Shown piece by piece: positions 10,704 to 17,754 of a stretch of DNA of 22,450 nt. The notes below the pieces were generated by a model. It saw only the letters and a program-made list of their open reading frames with translations, did no database searches and was not told the DNA's origin. Made by a program: the position numbers and the translations under genes. Source of the stretch: Plakobranchus ocellatus (lineage: Eukaryota > Mollusca > Gastropoda > Plakobranchidae); the NCBI GenBank assembly GCA_019648995.1, contig BLXT01005858.1:1000486-1022935 (forward strand), in the 5' to 3' direction. Every line of letters begins with the position of its first letter. Within the stretch, counting starts at the first letter, position 1.

Positions 10704-13700
10704 GCTTATGACAAGAGATGAAATATCTTGAAGTTGTTTTTGTTTTTTCCATCTTCTCATGAGCAGTAATTCATAGAGGTTTTTATATACGATACTGCTT
10801 AATGTGTGTGATGGAGGGTATCACGAATGCTTGTGTATAACAATACAATTCTAGTTGAACATTGCCTGTGACAGATAGACTTAAAAACAGAAATCACCCA
10901 AAATCTTTGCGAAAATTGAAATTTTTTTCTATTAATTCAAATCAAGAAAATTTCACAACAGCAAGTTGTCTCTCTCTATGTCTTCAAAATCCCAATACAT
11001 CAGCGATCCATCTTTTAGCGAAGTTCCGAGCAATCTCACAACCATCCTTTTAAACCCATCGCCCACAACTTCTAAATAGTAATATTTATGCACTGCATAG
11101 GATTGCATCTGCTAATAGGTCAATATACCACAGACAAATCATTCTAGAATCTTTTGCGTCATATAATCAGAGTGAGCTAAAATGTTTGACCCTTCAAATA
11201 CTCTCATTTATCACATACTTAATTGGCAATAAATACCGAATCATTCTAGCTTATCTGGCCACTAGAAAAAAATCTAAGAATTACCTGTAAACAATTTTCT
11301 CACACCTTCGATACACTTTCTCCGATCTAAAAAGTTTAAAAAAAAAAAGCTCAAAGAATAATAGCACTATTAAACTGAAATAGGCTTAGCCGGGCCGACT
11401 AATGATGATATTACAAATAAACAAGGCCAGATCAAAAGATCATTCGTCCCGAGTCTAGATTTAGATTAAATTCACGAAAGCCAATGTGGTCACAGGGGAT
11501 CGATTGTGAATTTTTTGATACGTACTACAAAGTGTATTGTACTTTTGAATAAGAATTTAGCATCTTCAAAGGTTTATCGGTCCTTCTCAAACTCTTAATC
11601 ATTTGGGGAAAAAAGTCTTGTTTCGCCACACTCGTCATAAGTCTTCAAATGCCACACTAGTCGAATGTGAAAAACAATGAAACGCTGAATAATACTCACG
11701 CGTTGAGGAGTCCCTTATATTTTCTTCACGTTCTGTGGATCCAAGGATTGTTCTGTTATGTATCGATAAGGAATAGAATACCGTTTTCTAAAAAGGTTTA
11801 CAACACGATAATATCAAGAGCAATTCCAATATATTCCAAACGAAATTTCCTTCTCCTGTTTCCACTACTTTTCATCCCATTTTCTGTTTCTGCACTCATC
11901 GCTCTCACCGTTTGCTCCTTTAGCCTGAAAAACTATCGTGTATGATTGAAACAGCATTCTTATCTAAGTATTAACAAATACTAAAATTGAGAGACTATAT
12001 TTCAAACTGCTGTATTTGCAGATAATTATTATTTGCTAATTCTCGATAAAAACGAAAACCAATACCAATAAAAGACAAGAAAACGTAACACTTAAAGTAG
12101 AAATAGAATTATTATTTTTACAGTTTTTTTTTTCTAACAGCAGTAATTGAACACATTGAGGGGCTGAGTCTTGAGAGTTATTTAGCTTGAATGGGTGTTT
12201 TCAATGATGTACCTTGAAGAACTTTATCAAGTTTTATCAAGAAAACATATAATTTATCCATGGTAACTATGATTCAAGTAATCAAATTGCAAACAACTAA
12301 ACTGCGTAGCATTAAAGTTTTAACGTTTTCTAAAAAAGTTGAATGTTTTGTAACGATATACTACAGATGGAGTTTTATCTGTACGTTTGCAAATATTAAA
12401 AAATCTGAAAGACCTTGTAAACTGATTAACATTGTTGAGTACCGATCTTGTAAGTTTTACACGTTTGAAAAGATGAAATCAAGATTCCTCTGCAATGCAA
12501 CCAATAATAATACATTTTAGATTTTATTGCAGAACTACTGGTCGTGATAACACTGCTCCAGCTGTCTCCTAACTCTTCCTTAGAAAAATCTATATATCTT
12601 TACCATCTACTGTAGGTGGGTCGACCACAAAGATTCCGTCCACACCAAAGGGACTGAAACTGTCCTTGTGTTTCTCAAACATATCCCTTAGTTGCTCAGT
12701 GAACTGCTCAAAAATCATAAACGTCAAGATGACACTTCCTTGCTGCACCCCAACCAGGAATATGAACTCCTGAAAGTAGATTAAACTCTTTAGAAGGATT
12801 TTTAAAAATGTCTCTTTAATGCTAAGCTGCATTCTGGTTTACTGTATAAGGCTTGGTATTCTTGGCCGGAATGGGATATTTTGGTGGTTTGGCTAACTTT
12901 TAAGAAATTTATTTCCAATGAAAAGACCAACTTAATTTTGCCTCCTGGTCTTTTATAGATAGAAAAATATATATCAAATAGTATTTAAAACGCACTTTCT
13001 AACTACCGGTGTACCGTTTGCTGTTGACTTATTTGCTGTAAAACAGCACTCTACTACGCCGTAAAATTTCTAAACTGAAGATATTCAGCCCATGCAAAAA
13101 ATGACATCGCTTGAATATTGAACTTTCTGATGTGAAGATCTCAGTATGTAATGAAAGTTCAAGTAGAAAAATGTTTCATTTCTGTGTTTGAAATATAGAA
13201 CTGTGTTGTCTTCAATGTATCCATACTTTGTGAAATCTAAAGAAAGAACACTTAGACTGATAAATTAATAAGACGACCATTTTGATCTTTGGATCTTAGC
13301 GTTAAGGAAGTCAATTCGATCCAATTCTGAGCTGCCCTTTGCTGCAGCTGTTGGAACTACGCCTTCTATTTTAAATATTTCTTTGGACTGTCCAGCCTGG
13401 ACTCTAAGGTGAGCCGCAAAACGTTTTAATAACACTTTAAAGCAATCTGATCCTCCTCAAGATTTAAAAATGTAGCATGTCCATGTCAAAAGTTGCTGCG
13501 ATTATGACTGAGAATCACCAGTTTGACCATTTAATTTTTTATTTATTTCATTTTTTCTTTAGGTTTGTTTTGCCGTGCTTCATTATTTCCAGTGCAAAAA
13601 CGGCTTTTTTCCTTTTGTTGTTAATCCAGATTATTTTCACCAAAGCAACTAAGTTATTCTCCCCATTATTACTTTTTCTCATTTTGTCCAAAAAAATTTG

Positions 13701-15487
13701 TACGCTTAAATGAAAATTTTGCGGTATGCTCTTCTAATCATTCACTTGCAGTCGTTCTGTTCTGAAGGTATTGTCATGTAACACATCGTAAAATTTAAAA
13801 TTCAATACATTTCCACACTTTGCTAGACGTTTTCGCTAGATCAATCCACGCAGTAAGAATGTAATTTTGTCCTTAAAATAGATTTCTCATTGTTAAGAGG
13901 AGTATTTTTCATAGGTGATAAATTATGGCCTTGACTTTACGCTTCCTGTGCGCCACCCTTTACTCGGCTCCACATTGTTAAAGAACGATTCCAGCTTTGA
14001 AATCTTTATGGGCATCTGATTGTATTAATTGATTGGTAAGATTTTATACAATAACTTATCTTAAACTGATTGTAAATGTTTTTAATAAGAGTTTTGTTGT
14101 TAATGCTACCTTCCTCCTAAGTTTACAAAAGATACCTTCAAAAGCGGCAGGATGTTTGAAAAATTCATTCTTTTATTAGTCTTTAGAATACTATTTTTCT
14201 TTATAAAAACCTGGATTTGCTCCAAAGGAAATTTTGAAAAGTCATAAAGTAAAAAAAAATACAAAATTACAAAGTATCCAAATGCTAACAATAAACTCTC
14301 TTATATTGAACATTGTGATCATCTAATTCGAGGAAACTTGAGAAAAAGGTCTTTCTTTTAACGTATGCTCCATGGCCGCAGACAGGAACAGGCATGAGTA
14401 GTGTCTCTCTCAGTTACAAGTAAAAGGGAAAAATTATAATCTCAGATATACGAATAATAGTTGTAATGGTAGGATGAAGAACATCAAAAACATTCAGATG
14501 CTCTTGTTTAAGTGAACGAAATAATGGACCTCTTTCTCAACGAGCCAAAAATCAAATGCAAGGGTATCTCTAAAAATCGTCAACCCCACATAAAATCTCG
14601 TTTGCAAAAAATGATCAACTTACAAAGTTCAAGTGCCATGTGCCCCTACACGAGTGAAATAAGAAAAGGAAAAAAAAGAACTGTTATGGCCGAAAAATAC
14701 ATCCCAAAACAATAAAATCAATGCTATCAAACAGATATATACTTATGAACATCAAATTAAGGGTAACGAAAACAGAGCAACTATATAGACGCGAATTTTG
14801 GACAATAAATAAGGAAATAGACAGAAAATTAGAAACAGAAGAGCTGTGGTTTATCAGAAAAATGATGAGGACATGATAGACTGAATAAATTCAACGAATC
14901 GGTAGAGGATGAAGCTAATCTTCAACGATCATTAATCAAAACCATAAGATGGAGACAACAATAATTCATGGTAACCATTATCAAGACGTCTTTGTTTTTC
15001 AACTAGTATATGTCATATTATAAAAATCATTTTCTCCCAACCATTTTCTCAGATACAAAATAAAGATGATTATATCCTGTCTTCCTCGCGAGATGAGAAT
15101 CTTCGTCAAAAGAATAAGGTCAGCTCCATAGCTCAAAGAAATTAATCTAAGAAATGTATATATATTAACAAGTCTTAATAAATTCTTCCACATTCATCGG
15201 TAATGTTAAGCGCCCTAGCATTCCAATGTTCCAATATTTGACCTACGTTGTGATGTACTTTAGAAATCTTGCTAAATATGCAGTTAGAAAATTAACTAGC
15301 TTTTTGAAAATATATCAATTTTGATACTTTGATAGAATGTCTTCCTTCAACCCTTTACTTTCTACTTGCCTCACCTGTGGCACATCGAGCAGACGAGCAA
15401 CATATGCCCTCAGAGCGTCCAAATCCAAACGTTGAAAACGATCCAGGTTTCCCACTACGCGGAATCGAACGTGTATAAAGCCATTTT
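487..15487 (-). CDS. Multi-exon gene: alpha/beta domain followed by an 18-residue helical repeat array (partial model)
   Basis: This is a spliced gene model built from GT-AG signals and phase continuity. In transcription order the exons are 15487-15375, 12769-12604, 11732-11700 (tentative), 11326-11285 (tentative), 9870-9814, 8577-8524, 7990-7937, 7301-7248, 6990-6937 (acceptor lost), 5039-4986 and 540-487. The first intron is phase 0 and all later ones are phase 1, so the reading frame stays open through every join, including joins that skip exons. The product would be a globular alpha/beta domain of about 90 residues, then a hydrophilic linker, then repeated 17-18-residue amphipathic helical units. 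I do not recognise the family and give no function. The 5' end is missing because the exon at 15375-15487 begins in phase 1 and I found no convincing upstream exon. The 3' end probably lies left of position 1. Transcript support is the main thing lacking. Confidence 0.7.
541..3330. other. Long non-coding stretch, part of a 4.4-kb intron on the model
   Basis: Pyrimidine-rich runs lie at about 605-740. The rest is AT-rich with no supported exon. A small perfect hairpin at 2451-2477 is listed separately. The open frame at 2520-2729 (minus) has no splice context and no recognisable sequence. Confidence 0.5.
2451..2477. repeat. Short perfect inverted repeat with A9 loop
   Basis: TATCATAAT (2451-2459) is followed by nine A residues and then its exact reverse complement ATTATGATA (2469-2477). 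It could form a small hairpin. In AT-rich DNA this may be chance, and no gene end adjoins it. Confidence 0.6.
3331..3657. repeat. 16-bp minisatellite, about 20 copies
   Basis: Units start at TGTGAC every 16 bp from 3339; the consensus is close to TGTGACTTGGCGACCC. I count 20 units, the last slightly short. Units differ mainly at positions 9-13 (GGCGA, GGCGG, AACGG, AGTGG). In the right half, AACGGCC units occur at 3531, 3579 and 3627, that is every third unit, giving a 48-bp higher-order period. Because 16 is not a multiple of 3, the open frame across it (3473-3673, minus) repeats every 16 residues and is an artefact. Confidence 0.93.
3658..4226. other. AT-rich spacer, nothing recognised
   Basis: No supported exon, RNA gene or repeat was seen apart from short poly-T runs near 4156. 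Confidence 0.5.
4227..4300. repeat. (CT)n microsatellite
   Basis: This is an almost uninterrupted CT dinucleotide tract with three CTGT interruptions at its left end. A minus-strand frame across it reads as alternating R and E and is not a gene. Confidence 0.97.
4348..4570. repeat. Mosaic ACT/GCT trinucleotide tract
   Basis: About 74 trinucleotides of the form ACT or GCT (RCT), with a few GTT, ATT, TCT and ACA variants. A pure (ACT)n core lies at about 4436-4485, flanked by GCT-rich blocks. Homopolymeric Leu, Thr, Ala or Val frames arise on both strands. No donor, acceptor or unique flanking coding sequence supports translation. Confidence 0.95.
4740..4873. repeat. 34-bp tandem repeat, about 3.9 copies
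   Basis: Units begin with TATACAGATATTGCAACT and end near CTGAATAACTG. Lengths are 34, 33, 34 and a partial fourth. GTATACAG within the unit is itself nearly palindromic. There is no coding signal. Confidence 0.85.
4986..5039 (-). CDS. 54-nt mini-exon, helical repeat (A type)
   Basis: The minus acceptor TTTCATGTAAAG precedes 54 nt, followed by donor GTGAGT. The phase-1 frame reads DRLNQVTSHLLVLKQAT with a split Gly/Asp codon; the other two frames contain stops or do not align with the other copies. It shares DRLNQVTS with the exons at 7937 and 6937 and is closest to that type. The flanks on both sides are also homologous to those copies: an ATTGATTGGATATTTCTTGA stretch on the 3' side, and a run of TGAAATGGAAGAAAATAATG on the 5' side. 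The first base of the next exon completes the split codon. Confidence 0.82.
5040..6503. other. Intron with pyrimidine-rich tract and truncated duplicate block
   Basis: A C/T-rich tract lies at about 5140-5340 (plus strand), a purine run on the sense strand. The segment at about 5341-5460 (from ACCAGCAAATTCGAAAA) is homologous to 8283-8410, which lies between array exons 7937 and 8524. The similarity continues through ATATTTCTTGATTGATT (about 5558) and then stops where a mini-exon would be expected, so one exon copy seems lost here. The remainder to 6503 is AT-rich without a supported exon. Confidence 0.6.
6937..6990 (-). pseudogene. 54-nt mini-exon copy with damaged acceptor (A type)
   Basis: The exon is 54 nt and open in phase 1: NRLNQVTSQLDDLAKNI with a split codon, followed by donor GTGAGT. 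The acceptor is altered: the other copies have CATGTAAAG before the exon, but this one has CATGCAACG, so the obligatory AG is CG. The middle of the exon is nearly identical to exon 7937-7990, while both ends have diverged (NRL instead of DRL, and LDDLAKNI instead of LVALEMTT). It is probably a skipped or dying exon. A single-base assembly error or use of another AG cannot be excluded. Confidence 0.65.
7248..7301 (-). CDS. 54-nt mini-exon, helical repeat (B type)
   Basis: The acceptor AATGTAAAG and the donor GTGAGT are both intact. The phase-1 frame reads DRLSQMTSQISGLKETT plus a split Gly/Asp codon. It differs from exon 8524-8577 at only 6 of 54 bases by my count and shares QMTSQ and LKETT with it, which defines the B type. 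Hydrophobic residues at L3, M6, I10 and L13 follow the helical pattern of the array. Confidence 0.85.
7378..7512. repeat. Pyrimidine-rich tract, intronic
   Basis: This is a C/T-dominated stretch on the plus strand, hence purine-rich in the sense strand of the gene. It lies just upstream (in transcript order) of exon 7248-7301. The small plus ORF across it is compositional. Confidence 0.7.
7937..7990 (-). CDS. 54-nt mini-exon, helical repeat (A type)
   Basis: The acceptor TTTCATGTAAAG and the donor GTGAGT are intact. The phase-1 frame reads DRLNQVTSQLVALEMTT plus a split codon that forms Asp with the next exon. This is a good reference unit for the array: D-x-R start, hydrophobic L3, V6, L10 and L13, and a polar TT-D junction. 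Phase 1 at both ends means inclusion or skipping keeps the frame. Confidence 0.87.
8080..8285. repeat. Pyrimidine-rich tract, intronic
   Basis: C/T-rich on the plus strand, lying upstream in transcript order of exon 7937-7990. The minus frame at 8073-8282, rich in R, K and E, comes from the purine-rich complement and has no splice support. Confidence 0.7.
8524..8577 (-). CDS. 54-nt mini-exon, helical repeat (B type)
   Basis: The acceptor ends ATCATCTAAAG and the donor is GTGAGT. The phase-1 frame reads DRQNQMTSQLGELKETT plus a split codon. It is the first regular 18-residue unit of the array in transcript order. Compared with the exon at 7248 it has Q in place of the core L at position 3, from a T-to-A change. 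Intact signals and near identity to 7248-7301 support it as a functional exon. Confidence 0.85.
8640..9725. repeat. Long pyrimidine-rich intronic region
   Basis: Two main C/T-rich runs lie at about 8660-9290 and 9465-9725. A 24-bp unit (CCTCCTGCTCCACATTCTCC plus four bases) is duplicated in tandem at about 9019-9066. The plus frames at 8602-9018, 8705-9340 and 9405-9614 are Ser/Leu/Pro-rich because of this composition, overlap each other in different frames, and show no domain. The tract sits upstream, in transcript order, of exon 8524-8577. Confidence 0.75.
9814..9870 (-). CDS. 57-nt phase 1-1 exon leading into the repeat array
   Basis: A very good acceptor (TTATTTCTTCATTACAG) precedes 57 nt, followed by donor GTGAGT. 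The phase-1 frame reads TYMEVAPVGDIQSQLSVM plus a split codon. Its C-terminal half (DIQSQLSVM) resembles the repeat unit, while the first half does not. It therefore looks like the entry to the helical region. A further pyrimidine-rich tract lies at about 9955-10082, upstream in transcript order, as for the array exons. Confidence 0.75.
10050..10068. other. Assembly gap (19 N)
   Basis: The gap lies inside a pyrimidine-rich tract (about 9955-10082). Its true length is unknown, so material may be missing here. Confidence 0.99.
10083..11284. other. AT-rich intronic sequence with AAT microsatellite
   Basis: (AAT)n occupies 10627-10703, preceded by a small inverted repeat (CACAATTA at 10571 and TAATTGTG at 10586). 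No exon was supported. The open frames at 10084-10311 (minus) and 10862-11053 (plus) have no recognisable sequence. Confidence 0.6.
10627..10703. repeat. (AAT)n microsatellite
   Basis: An uninterrupted trinucleotide tract of about 25 units. Confidence 0.98.
11285..11326 (-). CDS. Tentative 42-nt phase 1-1 exon
   Basis: On the minus strand a long T-rich tract ending AAACTTTTTAG is followed by 42 nt and donor GTAATT. The phase-1 frame is open and reads RRKCIEGVRKLFT plus a split codon, joining in frame to both neighbours. The acceptor is strong and the donor ordinary. Such a short open segment can arise by chance, so it rests on position and phase. Confidence 0.42.
11700..11732 (-). CDS. Tentative 33-nt phase 1-1 micro-exon
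   Basis: The donor GTGAGTATT is identical to that of several array exons. The acceptor is CTTGGATCCACAG. The 33-nt exon is open in phase 1, reading REENIRDSST plus a split codon. It links Asp 55 of exon 12604-12769 to exon 11285-11326 in frame. The acceptor's pyrimidine tract is modest. A longer version starting at the upstream AG is open only in a frame that does not match the neighbouring phases. Confidence 0.42.
11733..12603. other. Intron, nothing further recognised
   Basis: AT-rich. The plus open frames at 11667-11945 and 12260-12520 show no domain or codon-use signal that I can recognise. Confidence 0.5.
12604..12769 (-). CDS. Exon encoding second half of the alpha/beta domain
   Basis: The acceptor TTTAATCTACTTTCAG is followed by 166 nt and donor GTAAAG; the exon starts in phase 0 and ends in phase 1. 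It encodes 55 residues beginning EFIFLVGVQQGSVILTFMIF, then an amphipathic helix (EQFTEQLRDMFEKHK), then FGVDGIFVVDPPTVD. Predicted order is strand, tight GS turn, strand, helix, strand. It joins in phase 0 to exon 15375-15487, and together they give beta-alpha-beta-beta-alpha-beta, the order of a ferredoxin-like fold. The GSVI at the turn recalls the G-S-V-V-V turn of SEA domains, which share that topology. This is an inference only. Codon use and GC content are higher than in the surroundings, which supports real coding. Confidence 0.85.
12770..15374. other. 2.6-kb phase-0 intron
   Basis: This intron lies between the two domain exons. It contains the LINE remnant at 14515-14964. A plus-strand acceptor/donor pair at 13348-13408 is discussed among the rejected items. 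The rest is AT-rich with no supported feature. Confidence 0.7.
14515..14964 (+). pseudogene. Decayed LINE-type reverse transcriptase C-terminal fragment
   Basis: Three adjoining frames each read as consecutive parts of the C-terminal region of a non-LTR reverse transcriptase ORF. First, about 14530-14700 gives KIKCKGISKNRQPHI and then SEIRKGKKRTVMAEKYI. Second, 14712-14872 contains MLSNRYILMNIKLRV, FWTINKEIDRKLETEELWF and IRKMMRT. Third, 14881-14961 gives NESVEDEANLQRSLIKTIRWR. The pattern WTI-K-E--RKLE--E-WF-RKM, followed by RSL-KTI-RRQ, is characteristic of invertebrate LINEs. At least two frameshifts, a deletion in the YLGSLI region and a stop show it is dead. No poly-A tail or target-site duplication was identified. 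Confidence 0.85.
15375..15487 (-). CDS. Exon encoding first half of the alpha/beta domain
   Basis: An excellent acceptor (CATTTCCTCTGTCGCACAG) precedes 113 nt, followed by donor GTGAGG. It starts in phase 1, ends in phase 0, and encodes 37 residues: NGFIHVRFRVVGNLDRF (strand and turn), then DLDALRAYVARLLDVPQ (a clear amphipathic helix). It continues without a split codon into EFIFLVG of exon 12604-12769. It is GC-richer than its flanks. The missing base of its first codon must come from an upstream exon that I could not find. No signal peptide or start codon is assigned. Confidence 0.82.
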
Positions 15488-17754
15488 CTGTGCGACAGAG
15501 GAAATGACTAAAATTGTAATCACCACTGTTTATTGATTCATGATATAAATCAAAGAGAGAAAAAAGTCGAGAGGGCTATCAGTCTCTCTTCTACATTGAG
15601 TCACTCCATTAATGGCTAAGGTATGGCTTTTTCTCCTTTTCAGTTCAGTTAACCCTTTTCCAACATGTCCCTTTTAACTTGTCTACATCATTTTGACAAC
15701 TGATCTTCAGTATATTTTGGACCACGAGGAGACGAACTCATAATCTCTTTATCCCAAACATCTTTCTTTTCAGACAGGGCGCTCTTAATAGCTCGAAAGA
15801 TTGCTATGTGACATTCAAATGAAGAAGAAAAAAGGTTATTAAAAAGCAGAGGAAGTGGTAACAACAACAGAATGAATATGAATGTGCAAAATATATTGGA
15901 TGATCATAAAACATAGAAAGGCAAATCATAAATTTGTCTAATGTAATATGTTAAGATGTTTTAAAAATCATTAAGCATAGCCAGAAAAATTCCAATTTTC
16001 AACTTCCACTTGATAATAAAAATACCTTTTTTTTATTTTGTACTTCGGCACTTTCAGTTTAAAGTGATTTTGTATTGGACAAACATGAACTATAAGACTT
16101 TTAAAAGATCAATTTTAAAATTTTCATTGTACCTCACATCAAAACACATTACACACATGTTTTTATAAGATGACTTCCCGTGGAAGGATTAGGAAAAAAA
16201 TAGTTTCATGAGACATTGAATGGGCTAACTTGTTGAAAGAAAAACAAAGATATGTTTTGAAAAGATACAAAAACAAATGGCATCTTTTTATCATCACAAA
16301 AGGGCGGTATAGCAAAAGTACACGGTAATGAAAAGCGGCAAATCAGACCAAAAAAGGCCGAGTAGAGCGGGGGAAGATGGTTTGGGGCGGAAGAGGATAT
16401 ATGCCACAAGACATGAAGTGTTTGAACCGCATGAATACACCTTGGCAAGTGAGACACAATAATTCCGAAAAAAAATAATTTACCCAAAATATCTTACTAC
16501 CTAGTTAATGTAGTGTGTGTGTGTGTTAATTAAAAAATTAACAAGATATAGACCTAATTTGTAAGAAAATAATAAGTAAAATTGATTAAGAAATTTCTGT
16601 AAACAATTGGGAGGTATTCTGGGCAGATGGTTAGAATAGACTCTCAGATGTTCATTATATTTACTCTCATCTGTGTGCACTAAAAGAGGAACTGTTGTAC
16701 CATTGCGATCACACTACATCTCATCAGTTTATCGCCCAATGTAGCTTTCATGTCACCTTTAACAACACTTAAGGCCCAAGCAATGAGAGGCTAACTGTAG
16801 AAAAGATCTATATCTAGGTATTGAATACGTTTTAAGTAGAATATACGACATAAATTACCTTAAATGTGAGCGATCACTAGACTTTGGTATCTTTCAGATA
16901 AATTTTCCAAAGTGTACTTAATTATTGATGAGGGATGGGTTTGTTTATTGATATTCACAACAATTACACAAACAGAATCATCGAAGGGAGAAAACTTTTG
17001 GCTTGAAAACTCCAAGCCGATTGAGGTGTATCTCATCTCAACAGAGCAATGATGAATTATTATATTTTCTAGATGTACTTACTTATTACGTAATTAGATC
17101 AAACAAAGCTCTTTTGGGTTTTGTGTCGCCGGCTGTCTAGAACTTTGAAGTTTGGTCTTTCAGATATTAAAGAATTCATTTTCCTGGCAAACTATAAAGC
17201 TCCCAAACTGTTTTCAAGAATATGATCCACGTAATTTCATAACACACACATTAAATCGATTGAACCAAAGGCTCCTAATTGTCGCGTTATTGAAATTACA
17301 ATGGATTCCCTTTGCAAAAGGCGCGGATTAAATGGGCTCATAAATGCCAGTTCTTGTCTTCTGTTGATTACAAAAATATCTTGGCCTTCCACATTACAAT
17401 ATGTTGCAGGTACACCGTGTACTTCTTCCGTGACGAGAAAGAGAAAACAAGTCAGTAGCTATTTTTAACCTTTTAACTTCCATTTGTGCAGTCTCTACTG
17501 CAGAAGCACAATGCTGTGCATGGGAGATTTGCTTTCCTGCATCAAAATCAATTTCCCCCTCAACCTGACTGTTAGCTACAGTGACTCAGATCTTGGCATG
17601 ACTGTTCAGCTGGAGGTGTCCAGGATTTCTTGCCCTCTCTTCTACCCCCAGTTGGATGACCTCGAAAGCTCTTGGATCTTGGCCAAGACCTTCAAGTTGA
17701 TCTTGTCTATCTGCAACGTTCATGATCATCGGCGGGCTCGACGAAGGATCAGAA
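15488..17754. other. No supported gene; should contain or adjoin the 5' part of the gene
   Basis: Minus donors were checked near 16482-16500, 16855 and 17086. None gives an open exon ending in the required phase 1. The minus frame at 16206-16487 is unrecognised, and the plus frame at 17484-17891 partly overlaps the complement of the repeat-ORF remnant. The remnant's extreme 3' end may reach into 17480-17754, but the match is not clear there. Confidence 0.5.

Noticed and set aside
12260..12520. 86-codon plus ORF
   Set aside because: It has AT-rich codon content, no homology that I recognise and no regulatory context; it lies in an intron of the minus-strand gene.
13348..13408. Plus-strand segment between CTTTGCTGCAG and GTGAGC, open in one frame (WNYAFYFKYFFGLSSLDSK)
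   Set aside because: The splice signals look good but no partner exon on the plus strand was found and the peptide is not recognisable.
16206..16487. 93-codon minus ORF with hydrophobic stretches
   Set aside because: I considered it as a signal-peptide or membrane 5' exon, but no donor with the required phase 1 links it to exon 15375-15487 and no family is evident.
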